Assembly: GCA_036395115.1 (NCBI GenBank)
Contig: DASWDU010000025.1
Coordinates: 1 to 64,000, forward strand
DNA length: 64,000 nt
Direction of reading: 5' to 3'
Source: Thermoplasmata archaeon
Lineage (GTDB): Archaea; Thermoplasmatota; Thermoplasmata; RBG-16-68-12
Position numbers and translations under genes: made by a program. Shown here one piece after another: positions 24,713 to 33,415 of the stretch (the stretch's first letter is position 1; every line of letters starts with the position of its first letter). The notes below the pieces were generated by a model, which saw only the letters and a list, made by a program, of their open reading frames with translations, was not told where the DNA came from and made no database searches.

Positions 24713-25006
24713 GTCGGTCGCCGGCGGCGAATCCCGGAGGCGGAACGTCCGACGCACCGCGAATTCCGGCGATTATCAAAGCGGCGCCGACCGCCCACAA
24801 AGTTAATGTAGGCCCATCAAAATCCGACCAGTTGGCGGTCCTCGCATTCCGGCGCCACGGTCGCGGGCGCGAAGGGCGTCCCGTGGAATCGGCCGGCAAC
24901 GGAGTGCGGACAGGGCACGGAATCGTGGAGGCAGGGACGATACCCGACATCGAAGGTGACGCGGGGGAGCCGAAGCCCCAGGACCGCGAATTCGGACGCT
25001 GAGGCC
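24713..25006. other. Intergenic region upstream of glycosyltransferase, no firm gene
   Basis: About 290 bases. An AT-rich element AGTTAATGTA (24801-24810) could be a promoter, giving a long leader to the gene at 25007. A minus-strand ORF has one apolar stretch (TLWAVGAALIIAGI), but its remaining sequence looks like an out-of-frame shadow. Confidence 0.3.
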
Positions 25007-26149
25007 ATGCGAATCGCGCTCTTCACGGACACCTACCTCCCCACAGTCGACGGCGTCGTGACGTCGGTCTTGACGACCCGCCGACAGCTCGAGGCAGACG
25101 GCCACGAGGTCGTCGTCTTTGCGCCCGAGGATCCCCGGCGCCGCGGGACGCACGAGGCCGGCACGATTTACGTCCGCGCGAAGGAATTCCGACACTATCC
25201 AGGATACCGGCTCGCGATGTTCCCCGGCCGCGAGGTCGACCTGATCAAGGACATGGGGATCGACCTCGTGCACATCCACAGCGTCGGCTTCGTCGGGATC
25301 AAGGGGCTGTGGGCCTCGTGGCAGGCGAAGATCCCGCGCGTCTCGACGTTCCACACGATGATCCACGACACGCTGCCGTTCTACTCCCCCTTCGGCTTGA
25401 ATCTCCACCTCCTGGAGCGGGGGTTGCGGTTCTACCTCCGCGTGTTCCTCCGAAAAACCCACGGCGTCGTCGTGCCGAGTCGCGCGATCCTCGACGAGAT
25501 CCTCGCCCTCTCGCCGACCGCCAAGATCACGGACGTCATCCCGACCGGCGTGGACGTGGAACGCTTCCGGCCGGACCTCTCCGGCCAGAGTGTCCGGACG
25601 AAGTGGGGCCTGAACGGCCACGATGTCCTCTTGCACGTCGGCCGCGTCGCGCCGGAGAAGAACCTCCCGACCCTGATCCACGCGTTCCCCAAGGTCCTCG
25701 AGGCCAACCCCGACACGAAGTTCCTGATCGTCGGCACCGGCCCATACCTCGAGAAGTACTACGACCTCGTGAGGCATCTCGGCCTCGAGGGCGACGTGAT
25801 CTTCACGGGCTTCGTCCCGGATGCGGACCTCCCTCGCTACTACGCGGCGGCGGACGCGTTCGCGATCGCGTCGAAGTTCGAGACGCAGGGCCTCGTGGTG
25901 CTCGAGGCGCTCGCCTCCGGTCGGCCCGTCGTCGGCGCGAACTACCGCGCCATCCCCGAGTTCGTGCGGGACGGGTGGAACGGATCGCTGTTCGATCCGA
26001 ACGACTCCAAGGACTGCGCGCAGGCGGTCCTCCGGTGCCTCCGGGATCGAGACGGGATGGGGGAGGCCGCGCGGGAGAGCGCCCTCCCGTTCTCCGTCGA
26101 CCGCTGCACGCGTCGCCTCGAGGGCGTGTACGCGCGCCTCGCCTGGTGA
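25007..26149 (+). CDS. Glycosyltransferase family 4
   Basis: 380 residues, GT-B fold. The N-terminal domain MRIALFTDTYLPTVDGVVTS is typical of the diglucosyl-diacylglycerol/mannosyltransferase branch. The C-terminal donor-binding domain has HVGRVAPEKNL, the EX7E region FETQGLVVLEALASGRPVV and the linking VIPTGVDVERF. Probably a cytoplasmic enzyme adding a sugar from a nucleotide donor to a lipid or glycan. The gene heads a cassette with an oxidoreductase and a GT2 enzyme. ATG chosen at MRIALF. Confidence 0.9.
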   Translation: MRIALFTDTYLPTVDGVVTSVLTTRRQLEADGHEVVVFAPEDPRRRGTHEAGTIYVRAKEFRHYPGYRLAMFPGREVDLIKDMGIDLVHIHSVGFVGIKGLWASWQAKIPRVSTFHTMIHDTLPFYSPFGLNLHLLERGLRFYLRVFLRKTHGVVVPSRAILDEILALSPTAKITDVIPTGVDVERFRPDLSGQSVRTKWGLNGHDVLLHVGRVAPEKNLPTLIHAFPKVLEANPDTKFLIVGTGPYLEKYYDLVRHLGLEGDVIFTGFVPDADLPRYYAAADAFAIASKFETQGLVVLEALASGRPVVGANYRAIPEFVRDGWNGSLFDPNDSKDCAQAVLRCLRDRDGMGEAARESALPFSVDRCTRRLEGVYARLAW

Positions 26150-26165
26150 GCGTCCCGGTCGCTAC

Positions 26166-26176
26166 GCATTAATAAC
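26166..26176 (+). promoter_or_regulatory. TATA box for the FAD-binding gene
   Basis: GCATTAATAAC, centred 27 bases before the ATG at 26198, indicating a leaderless transcript starting within the GT cassette. Confidence 0.55.
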
Positions 26177-26197
26177 GGCGGCCCTTTGGACGGTCGG

Positions 26198-27502
26198 ATG
26201 ATCGGCGTCTTGGGCGGAGGTCTGTCGGGCCTCGTCGTCGCGTCGGGGCTCGGCGACGCCGAGGTCCTCGAAGCGGGGGATCGGCCCGGCGGCTTGTGTC
26301 GGAGCCTGACGTTCGAAGGGTTCACGTTCGACCCGCACGGGTCCCATATCCTGTTCTCGAAAGATCCGAAGGCGATGTCGTTCTACGAGGACATCCTCCG
26401 GGGGAACGTGTGCCGGCGGCGGCGGAATACGAAGGTGTTCTACAAAGGCCGGTACGTCAAGTACCCGTTCGAGAACGGCCTCGGGGAGTTGCCTCCGGAG
26501 GACAACCTCGCCTGCCTGCTCGGATACATCGAGGCGTACTACCATCGGCAGCGCGGCGCCGCGGAGAAGCCGCAGAACTTAAAGGAGTGGATGTACCACC
26601 GCTTCGGACGTGGGATTACGGACTGCTATCTACTCCCGTACAACGAGAAAATCTGGAAGATGCCCGCGGACGCAATGGCGATCGACTGGGTCGACGGCCG
26701 GGTGCCCGACCCGCCCCTCGAGGACATCGTGAAGGCGAGCCTTGGCCTCCCCACGGAGGGCTACACCCACCAGCTGAACTTCGTGTACCCCCGGGAGGGC
26801 GGCATCGAGGCCCTCGTCCGGGGCTTGTTGCCGAAGGTCCGCCCCGTCCGCACGGACTTCCGGGTCACGTCCATCCGGCACAAGGGATCGCGGTGGCTCA
26901 TCGCGAACGGGCGGGAGGAGCGGGAGTACGAGTCGATCGTCTCCACGATCCCGATCCCGGAGCTCATCCGTGCGATGCCCGACGCCCCGACGGCGGTCCG
27001 GGACGCGGGGGAGGCGCTCCGCCATCGGTCCCTCGTGACGGTCATGGTGGGCCTCTCGACTCCGTCCCTGAACGATTTCAGTTGGGTCTACTTCCCGCGG
27101 CCCGAAGACGGCCGATTCAACCGGATCTCGTTCCCGAGCAACTTCAGTGATCGCGTCGCCCCAGAGGGCACGAGTTCCGCCCTCGCAGAAATCACGTGCG
27201 AAGCCGATGACGACGTCTGGAAGGCGCCGGACGAAAGCCTCGTCGAACATGTCCTCGAGCGGGCGGATGCCCTCGGCGTCTTCCGGCGGGCGGAAGTAAT
27301 CGCGGCCCGGGTCGCGCGCACCCGCTACGCGTACGTCGTGTTCGATCTCGATCACCGGAGGAACCTCGACCTCGTGAAGGCGTTCGCGGCGAAGCAGGGG
27401 ATCCGCCTCCTCGGTCGCTTCGGCCAGTTCGACTACATCAACACGGACCAATGCATCCTGCGCGGCCTCGTCCTCGCCGCGGAGCTGGGGGCCGCCGGGT
27501 GA
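26198..27502 (+). CDS. FAD-dependent amine-oxidase-fold protein of a glycan cassette
   Basis: 434 residues. The N-terminal dinucleotide-binding motif is MIGVLGGGLSGLVVASGLG. GDRPGGLCRS and FDPHGSHILF follow, as in protoporphyrinogen-oxidase-like and UDP-galactopyranose-mutase-like proteins. The KYPFENGLGELP and YNEKIWKMP segments recur in family members encoded beside glycosyltransferases. The end FGQFDYINTDQCILRGL is typical of the flavin contact region. A sugar-ring or lipid-modifying redox step is likely; the exact reaction is unknown. The gene overlaps the next by GTGA. Confidence 0.82.
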   Translation: MIGVLGGGLSGLVVASGLGDAEVLEAGDRPGGLCRSLTFEGFTFDPHGSHILFSKDPKAMSFYEDILRGNVCRRRRNTKVFYKGRYVKYPFENGLGELPPEDNLACLLGYIEAYYHRQRGAAEKPQNLKEWMYHRFGRGITDCYLLPYNEKIWKMPADAMAIDWVDGRVPDPPLEDIVKASLGLPTEGYTHQLNFVYPREGGIEALVRGLLPKVRPVRTDFRVTSIRHKGSRWLIANGREEREYESIVSTIPIPELIRAMPDAPTAVRDAGEALRHRSLVTVMVGLSTPSLNDFSWVYFPRPEDGRFNRISFPSNFSDRVAPEGTSSALAEITCEADDDVWKAPDESLVEHVLERADALGVFRRAEVIAARVARTRYAYVVFDLDHRRNLDLVKAFAAKQGIRLLGRFGQFDYINTDQCILRGLVLAAELGAAG

Positions 27503-28206
27503 AAGTGTCCGTCGTCGTGCCGACGTTCCACGAAGAGGCGGGCATCGAGTCGTTCTTGCGGCAGTTCGAACGGCAGACCCTTCCGCGGACCGCGTTCGAG
27601 GTCATCGTCGTCGACGGCGGCAGCGGGGACCGCACGCGGGAAATCGCGGCCCGGCTCGCGGACCGAGTCGTCCTCCAAACGAGCGAGGGCATCGGGGGAG
27701 CCCGGAACGACGGCGTCGCGGCGGCCCGCACCGCGCTCATCGCCACGACGGACGCGGACTGCCGGGTGCCGCCGGACTGGCTCGAGCGGATCGTCCGAGC
27801 CTTCGAAGATCCGGGAGTCGTCGCGGTCTGCGGCCCGGACGGGCCCCTCGAAGGCTCCTGGAAGGCGAGGACCGTCTTCTTCGTCGTGCGGTTCCTAATC
27901 CGCCTCGTGGCCCTGTTGGGCCTGTGCGGCACCGGCGGGACGAACTCCGCGTTTCGCAAGCACGCGTTCTTGGCCATCGGCGGCTACCGGAACCTGCCCC
28001 ACTCGGACGACATCGACCTCGGTTTCCGCATCCGGTCGCGGGGACGCGTCGTGTACGACCCCGGACTGTACGTCCGACTCTCCGTCCGGCGCCTGGAGAA
28101 ACAAGGGTACATGCACACGCTCCTCCTCTGGCTTCGGGGCGACCTGAAGCTCCTCGCGGGGGAACCCCTCGAGGCCGCGGCGACGTACGCCCGGCAGAAA
28201 TACTAG
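27499..28206 (+). CDS. Glycosyltransferase family 2
   Basis: 235 residues from a GTG overlapping the previous stop. GT-A fold: VSVVVPTFHEEAGIESFL, VVDGGSGDRT, the metal-binding region TTDADCRVPPDWLE, and GGYRNLPHSDDIDLGFR. An apolar stretch (VVRFLIRLVALLGLCG, about 130-146) suggests membrane association. With the GT4 gene and the FAD protein it probably builds a lipid-linked or surface glycan. Its stop shares a CTAG with the convergent gene's stop. Confidence 0.88.
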   Translation: MKVSVVVPTFHEEAGIESFLRQFERQTLPRTAFEVIVVDGGSGDRTREIAARLADRVVLQTSEGIGGARNDGVAAARTALIATTDADCRVPPDWLERIVRAFEDPGVVAVCGPDGPLEGSWKARTVFFVVRFLIRLVALLGLCGTGGTNSAFRKHAFLAIGGYRNLPHSDDIDLGFRIRSRGRVVYDPGLYVRLSVRRLEKQGYMHTLLLWLRGDLKLLAGEPLEAAATYARQKY

Positions 28207-28826
28207 CGGGCCGGGGGGCGGGCGCTCCCCCGCCTCCGACGGCGGACGACGAAGGAAACCGACGCGGAAATCGCGACGATCGCGATCACGAGAAGGAACG
28301 TGAGCCATCGCGCGAGGGCAGGATTGTACACGACCCCGACGTAGCCGATGAGGAGGAGAAGCAAGCCGTACTTCGCACCGCCACCGAGGACGATGAACGC
28401 GAGCGATTTCGGGTAGTTCCAATGGAGGGTCGCGATGAACGCCCCGACGAACGGCACCACGGGCGCCACGCGGTTCACGAGGATCATGCGCTCGTCGGGG
28501 ACGATGAGGAATCCGATCCACCGGCGCATCCCCGCCTCGATCCACCGCGGCATGTGGCCCCGCTCGACGACGGCACGCCGCACGACCCAATAGAGGGCGC
28601 TGTTTCCGACGACTTCTCCCGCAACGGCCACGACCAGGAGGGCTGCCGACCATGCGAGCGGGTCGAGCGCCTCCGGGCGGTATGAGTACACGATCACGAC
28701 GAACACCTCGGGGAGCGCGGGGAAAACGGCGGCGTCGATCGCGAAAATCAGGAAGAGAGCCGCGAGGCTTCCGGCCGGCCCGAGGGAGCGAAACAGCAAG
28801 GCCAGGAGCTCGTCCAGGGAGGCCAT
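28203..28826 (-). CDS. VTT/DedA-like membrane protein
   Basis: 207 residues with five or six hydrophobic segments. FPALPEVFVVIVYS, GNSALYWVVRRAV and NRVAPVVPFVGAFIATL are in the positions of the conserved VTT (SNARE-associated) domain elements of DedA-type proteins, which scramble or transport polyprenyl lipids in some members. It converges on the glycan cassette, and its stop overlaps that of the GT2 gene. A lipid-carrier role would fit, but similarity is only moderate. Confidence 0.62.
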   Translation of the reverse strand: MASLDELLALLFRSLGPAGSLAALFLIFAIDAAVFPALPEVFVVIVYSYRPEALDPLAWSAALLVVAVAGEVVGNSALYWVVRRAVVERGHMPRWIEAGMRRWIGFLIVPDERMILVNRVAPVVPFVGAFIATLHWNYPKSLAFIVLGGGAKYGLLLLLIGYVGVVYNPALARWLTFLLVIAIVAISASVSFVVRRRRRGSARPPAR

Positions 28827-28835
28827 CCGCGGCCC

Positions 28836-29732
28836 TCAGAATAGGCGGCTGATCGAGACCATCGTCACTTGGAAGACGAGCGTCCGGCCAAGGGGCGCAG
28901 CGACGTTGTAGTCGAGGGTGTACGTGCCGGCGTCGAGGTCCACGGCGCTCACGACGAAGAGGGGCACCATCGTACCTCGCTGGAAAATCTTCTGGCCCGT
29001 CCGGTCGACGTCGCTCGGTGTGAGGAGGTGGTGGACGAGGATCGCGCCCTCGCCGCCGTTCGCCGTGTCGTCGATGCTCACGACTTCCGCGTTCCAGCCG
29101 TCGTACGGCCGGACGATCTGCCCCGGGACGGGGCTATTCGTCACGGTGACGACCGATCCGGACACCGCCACCGTCGCGGACCAGCTCCAGAACGGGTCCG
29201 TGACGTTCGATCCGGACACGGCCGTCACGCCGTACCGGGTCCGGAAGTCCGTCGCGTTCATCGTGGCGCGGACCGGGACGGGCTCGAAGAGGGGCTTGAC
29301 GACGAACTTCGAGGGATCCGCGAGACCGTACCCCAACGACGGCGGCACGACGACCGTCTTCGAGTCGCCGACCTTCATGCCCTGGACGCCGAGGTCGAAG
29401 CCCTTGATGACCTGCAACGGCGAGGCCCCGACCGAGAACGAGAGGGGCTGCCACGTGTCCCGCCAAGTGAAGGTGAAGGACTTCTGGAAGGACGCGTTAT
29501 CCTTCGCGACGGCAGATAAGCTCGTGTCGAACACGAGCCCGTTGTCTGCGAACGTGCCGATGTAGTCGACCTGGACCGTGTCGCCGGTCTGCGCGCGGAT
29601 CGGCGGCGCGCCGAACTTCGGGACGACGTAGCCGAAATACACGCCGAGGATCGCGATCACGAGGACGAGGACCCCGATGAACGACCACAAGGTGCTGGCG
29701 GCTACGTCATCGCGGACCAGGGGGCGGACCAT
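28836..29732 (-). CDS. Membrane-anchored FKBP-type peptidyl-prolyl isomerase
   Basis: 298 residues. An N-terminal helix (about 14-36, LWSFIGVLVLVIAILGVYFGY) anchors it, and the rest is outside. The FKBP core is seen as QTGDTVQVDYIGTFADNGLV, then VIKGFDLGVQGMKVGDSKTV and PPSLGYG. A long insert and C-terminal beta domain follow, like the IF domain of archaeal long FKBPs. A TATA-like GAATGTTTATTG about 30 bases upstream supports this ATG. Likely folds proteins outside the membrane, which fits the many surface proteins encoded nearby. Confidence 0.87.
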   Translation of the reverse strand: MVRPLVRDDVAASTLWSFIGVLVLVIAILGVYFGYVVPKFGAPPIRAQTGDTVQVDYIGTFADNGLVFDTSLSAVAKDNASFQKSFTFTWRDTWQPLSFSVGASPLQVIKGFDLGVQGMKVGDSKTVVVPPSLGYGLADPSKFVVKPLFEPVPVRATMNATDFRTRYGVTAVSGSNVTDPFWSWSATVAVSGSVVTVTNSPVPGQIVRPYDGWNAEVVSIDDTANGGEGAILVHHLLTPSDVDRTGQKIFQRGTMVPLFVVSAVDLDAGTYTLDYNVAAPLGRTLVFQVTMVSISRLF

Positions 29733-29956
29733 GCGCTCCCGGGCTAACCAAGGGGCTGCAATAAACATTCCGCTGCCCATGCGGAATTGGAGGCGCACAC
29801 GCCGACGAGGCTCCCGCGTCCGTCCCAAACGCGGGCCGATTCGGATCACACCGAGATGCCACCCGCCGCTCGTCGTGCGTCGTTCGGCCGCGCCACCATC
29901 CGCTCTCGGGCGCCCGTGCGGCCTTGGGGACGCGGCCGGGAAAGAAGGGGACCGAT

Positions 29957-30748
29957 TCAACCCGTCACGTTCAGCCAGATGATTTCCCCGGAGAAGAAAC
30001 CGCTCGAGGCGCCGCTGCCGTACGCGCCGTTGAAGATGAGGTTCGCTGGGATCGCATATTCGTTTCCCTGCGGTCCGGCGCGGGGCTGGTACACCGGGAT
30101 GCTGCCCGGGTTCGAGGAGAAGTCCGCCGACGAGCCGGTGTCGCTGTTGTACATCGCGGCCTGAACTTGACCGGAGAACGTCCATACGGTCGTTGGGTTC
30201 AGAGGCTCTCCCCAGATCTCGAAGAAATTTCCGAGCGTCGGTTGGGCCGAGACCGTCTGGGGCAGCTCCACATGGATGACTCCGGATCCGTCGTGGGTGT
30301 GGAGCCAGTGAATCTGGCCCACGGCACAATAATACTTCGGATTCGTGAAGCCGGGTCGGTTGAGATAGCCGATGTCGGCACTTTGCGTCCCATCGTATGG
30401 CAACGGCTGCTGGACGCCGTTGTGGTTGATCACCAAGAGCGGGTGATAGTGGACGACCGTGCCCTCCAGGCCGCACGCCGAGACGATGTTGCTCCCGGAC
30501 GGCTGGGAGATCAGGTAGTAGCCGCCGACGCCTCCCACGACGACCAGGGCCAGGATCGCGACCTGATACTTCCGGAGGCGGATCGGCCGCGCGCCTTTCT
30601 TCGGGGCAACGCGGCGGCCCTCCTGCTTCAGTTCCTCCCGCAGCCGTGGCATGTCCGGGTGGCGAGGATGGGTGTCGCCCAGGTGGCGGATCAAGTTCTC
30701 GGGTTTCACGGCGACAGTGCAGATGGGACAGTGATCCATCTTCTGCAT
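29957..30748 (-). CDS. Zinc finger, membrane helix and His-rich outer domain protein
   Basis: 263 residues. A C2H2-type finger at the N-terminus has C7, C10, H22 and H27. A basic region and one membrane helix (about 61-80, YQVAILALVVVGGVGGYYLI) follow, then an outer domain. The outer domain has HYHPLLVINHNG and WLHTHDGSGVIHVELP, matching an uncharacterised His-rich extracytoplasmic domain seen in several archaea and bacteria; histidine spacing suggests metal binding. Cytoplasmic finger plus outer His-rich sensor suggests signalling or metal handling, not shown. It is downstream of PAN on the same strand. Confidence 0.7.
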   Translation of the reverse strand: MQKMDHCPICTVAVKPENLIRHLGDTHPRHPDMPRLREELKQEGRRVAPKKGARPIRLRKYQVAILALVVVGGVGGYYLISQPSGSNIVSACGLEGTVVHYHPLLVINHNGVQQPLPYDGTQSADIGYLNRPGFTNPKYYCAVGQIHWLHTHDGSGVIHVELPQTVSAQPTLGNFFEIWGEPLNPTTVWTFSGQVQAAMYNSDTGSSADFSSNPGSIPVYQPRAGPQGNEYAIPANLIFNGAYGSGASSGFFSGEIIWLNVTG

Positions 30749-30820
30749 CGCGGGCTCTCGCTCCGTACCGGATATGCAGAGCCAGTGTCCTATTTAGGTG
30801 TGCCGTGGTCGCGTTCCAAC

Positions 30821-32032
30821 TCAGGCGTACATCGCGCCCGAGGTGTCCAGTGAACGCACCGGGTTCTCCCCCAACACCTTGTCGACCGCCCGCTCGAAGT
30901 CGGAAATCGTCACATGGTCCCGGTCCTCGCGGATCGCGAACATGCCCGCTTCCGTGCACATCGCGTGGATGTCCGCGCCCGTGGCGCCCTCGCAGCGGGC
31001 GGCGAGCACGCCCCAGTCGACGTCGGATAGGACGTTCATCGTCCGCGCGTGGATGCGGAAGATCGTCATGCGCGCCTCTCGGTTTGGCATCGGGATTTCG
31101 ATGATTCGATCGAAGCGGCCGGGCCGCAGGAGCGCGTCGTCGAGGATGTCCGGGCGGTTCGTCGCCCCGATGATCTTCACCTCGCCGAGCGGATTGAATC
31201 CGTCGAGCTCCGCGAGCAACTGCATGAGCGTGCGCTGGACCTCCCGGTCGCCGGACGTCGCGATCTCGAGCCGCTTCGCCCCGACCGAGTCGAGTTCGTC
31301 GATGAACACGATCGACGGGGCCTTCTCCCGGGCGAGCTGGAAGAGCTCCCGGACGAGGCGCGCGCCCTCGCCGATGTACTTCTGCACTAACTCGGAGCCG
31401 ACGAACCGGATGAACGTCGCCTTCGTGCGATTCGCGACGGCCTTCGCGAGGAGGGTCTTGCCGGTGCCCGGCGGGCCGACGAGGAGCACGCCTTTCGGCG
31501 GCTCGATCCCGACCTTGCGGTACAAGTCCGGCTTGAGCAACGGGTCCTCGACGGATTCGCGGAGCTCCCGCATCTGGTCCTCCAGGCCGCCGATGTCCTC
31601 GTACGTCGCCTGGGGCTTCGCGATGATCTCCGCGCCCGTGACGATCGGGTCGAGGGACGGCGGCAGGACGCCCATGACGGCGAGCGTCTGCTTGTTCAAG
31701 GCGACGCGCGCCCCGACGATCAGGTTCTCCTTCACGATGTAGTCCGCGGCGTTGACGATGAAGTCCGGACCCGTCGACGACTTCACGACCACCCGGCCGT
31801 CCGCAAGGACGTCCCGGATGTTCCCGATGATGAGGGGCGGGCTCTTCAGCCGGTCGAGCTCCTGCTTGAGTCGCCGGATTTCTTTCTGAAGCCGGGCCAT
31901 CTCCGTCTCGACGTACCGCTTCTCGCCCTCGACCCGGCGGGCGGTCTCGAGGAGCTTGTCGTTCCGATCCTCCAGCGTGGAGATTCGCTCTGACATTTTC
32001 TCCGAGAATTCGCGGATTTGTTCTTCGTCCAT
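30821..32032 (-). CDS. pan: Proteasome-activating nucleotidase (PAN)
   Basis: 403 residues, AAA+ unfoldase feeding the 20S proteasome. An N-terminal coiled coil (about 1-65) is followed by the OB-fold (SSTGPDFIVNAADYIV). The AAA module has Walker A GPPGTGKT near residue 185, Walker B IVFIDE near 242, the pore loop KYIGEG and the arginine finger region RPGRFDR. It ends ...GAMYA. The last three residues M-Y-A satisfy the hydrophobic-Tyr-X proteasome-docking rule, but with Met in place of the common Leu or Phe. It shares an upstream region with divergent mbf1. Confidence 0.97.
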   Translation of the reverse strand: MDEEQIREFSEKMSERISTLEDRNDKLLETARRVEGEKRYVETEMARLQKEIRRLKQELDRLKSPPLIIGNIRDVLADGRVVVKSSTGPDFIVNAADYIVKENLIVGARVALNKQTLAVMGVLPPSLDPIVTGAEIIAKPQATYEDIGGLEDQMRELRESVEDPLLKPDLYRKVGIEPPKGVLLVGPPGTGKTLLAKAVANRTKATFIRFVGSELVQKYIGEGARLVRELFQLAREKAPSIVFIDELDSVGAKRLEIATSGDREVQRTLMQLLAELDGFNPLGEVKIIGATNRPDILDDALLRPGRFDRIIEIPMPNREARMTIFRIHARTMNVLSDVDWGVLAARCEGATGADIHAMCTEAGMFAIREDRDHVTISDFERAVDKVLGENPVRSLDTSGAMYA

Positions 32033-32065
32033 AGAATCGTCCGGTGGGTGGGCTGAAAGACGAAG

Positions 32066-32092
32066 GCTATATACCCGGCACTTTTTATTTAG
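32066..32092. promoter_or_regulatory. Divergent promoters of pan and mbf1
   Basis: GGTATATAGC on the minus strand (about 32066-32074) serves pan. CTTTTTATTTAG on the plus strand (32081-32092) is centred 24 bases before the GTG at 32111, so mbf1 is leaderless. Confidence 0.65.
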
Positions 32093-32110
32093 TCTTTGCG
32101 GGCTCGATTC

Positions 32111-32608
32111 GTGATCTGCGAATTGTGTGGCGCGGACGTCCCGCGCCTCAAGAACGTCGCCATCGAAGCCACGATCCTCTCCGTGTGCGGGGACTGCGCC
32201 CGCTTCGGAGACGAGGTCGCGAGCCCCGTACTGCGCCGCAGCACGATGCCGCCCATCATCGCGCAGCGGCTCGAGGCCCGCCAACGGCGCATGACGCCCA
32301 AGGACGTGTACGCACAAGGCGGCGAACTCGAACTCGCCGAGGATTTCCCGCAGAAGATCCGGGCAGCGCGGGAGTCCCGGGGCTGGAAACAGGCCGATCT
32401 CGGGGCGAAGATCAACGAGAAGGCGAGCGTGATCGCCAGGCTCGAATCCGGCGCGATGACGCCGGGCGACGCCCTCGTACGGAAGCTCGAGCGGGAACTC
32501 GGGATCGCGCTGAAGGAACGCGTGCAGCCCGTGGCGGTCAAGAAGCAGGCGGCCGGCGCCGCCCTCACCCTCGGCGACCTCCTCAACCGGAACGACGACG
32601 AGCCGTGA
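32111..32608 (+). CDS. mbf1: Archaeal multiprotein bridging factor 1 (MBF1)
   Basis: 165 residues. Starts at a GTG giving M-I-C-E-L-C-G. The zinc ribbon uses CELCG and CGDC. A variable linker leads to a Cro-type HTH: FPQKIRAARESRGWKQADL and VIARLESGAMTPGDALVRKLE. This is the aMBF1 arrangement; the protein associates with the ribosome or transcription apparatus in other archaea. A TTG start 15 bases upstream is possible, but the TATA spacing and the family's short N-terminus favour GTG. Confidence 0.93.
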   Translation: MICELCGADVPRLKNVAIEATILSVCGDCARFGDEVASPVLRRSTMPPIIAQRLEARQRRMTPKDVYAQGGELELAEDFPQKIRAARESRGWKQADLGAKINEKASVIARLESGAMTPGDALVRKLERELGIALKERVQPVAVKKQAAGAALTLGDLLNRNDDEP

Positions 32609-33079
32609 TCAGGCGAGGCCGAGCCGCGCCTTCACCGGCGCGACGAACGACGTGATGTCCACGCCGGCCTGGCGCGCGGCGACGAGGGCCGCGACCTCGA
32701 CGTCGACGTCGAGGCGCTCCTGGACGCCGTTCACGATCGCGACGATCGCCTTCCGGTCCGCCGCCGTCTTCCGGGCCATCGCTTCTACGATCATTAGGAA
32801 GACTCCCTCCCCCGTGGGGGTCGGCGTCTCGAGGATCGCCGCCGTCGGGACGTAGTCTCGCGGGACCTCGACCGTTGCGACGTCGAACGCTGGCCGGATG
32901 GTGCCTTCGTGGGACTCGAGGAGCTTCGATTCGAGCCCGAGCTGCAAGAGGCGCTGCGCGTCGCGAGGGGGGAACCACCGGAGGTCCATCGAGGCGGACA
33001 AGACGAATTCCCGCTCGCTTAGCTCGTCCCGCCCCTTGCGCTTGAACAGCAGGGCGATCGCATCGCGAAGTTCGTCCAG
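32609..33079 (-). CDS. DUF2240 family protein, probable CTG start
   Basis: 156 residues if translation starts at CTG 33079. The N-terminal winged-helix part LDELRDAIALLFKRKGRDEL is conserved in the archaeal DUF2240 family (haloarchaeal members begin similarly), so a TTG start at 33001 would delete it. No ATG, GTG or TTG exists in frame between 33001 and the CTG. The CTG is preceded by GGGGA. A TATA-like GTTTATGTAG (33121-33130) lies upstream. Possibly nucleic-acid binding. Its stop is one base past the mbf1 stop. Confidence 0.75.
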   Translation of the reverse strand: MDELRDAIALLFKRKGRDELSEREFVLSASMDLRWFPPRDAQRLLQLGLESKLLESHEGTIRPAFDVATVEVPRDYVPTAAILETPTPTGEGVFLMIVEAMARKTAADRKAIVAIVNGVQERLDVDVEVAALVAARQAGVDITSFVAPVKARLGLA

Positions 33080-33415
33080 CGTCCCCGCTCCCGACCCGGC
33101 GCCGCCCGAACGGCCGAGGTCTACATAAACGTGAGGCCCGCGTGCGAACGTTTATCCGGATGCGAATCGTTCGTCGTCTGCTCCCGCGTAAGGTCGCGCG
33201 GATCCGTGATGCGCGATGCAAGCCGGGAGAGGGCGTCGTATGGGTCCCTCCTCGATAGCCTCGCGTTCGAGGCGTTCCGTGACAGGGGGACAACGCGGCG
33301 TCCAACAATCCCTCGGCAAGGGTCAGGGCGTCGAGAGAGCATCGCTTGGCCGTGACACGCGCTGTTACTGCCGGGGGACATCCCGGTTACCCGATCGAGG
33401 AGACGACCGCAACGA
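33080..33415. other. Intergenic region, promoters only
   Basis: About 335 bases between two minus-strand genes. Two TATA-like elements (33121-33130 minus; CGTTTATCC 33149-33157, possibly plus) sit at its left end. The remainder contains only Arg/Ser-rich shadow ORFs. The right part is the 3' side of the long surface-protein cluster, so a terminator may lie here, but no T-tract is obvious. Confidence 0.35.

Noticed and set aside
24699-24950. Minus-strand small membrane protein upstream of the GT4 gene
   Set aside because: Only a short apolar stretch; the rest looks like a shadow and no promoter or Shine-Dalgarno sequence supports it.
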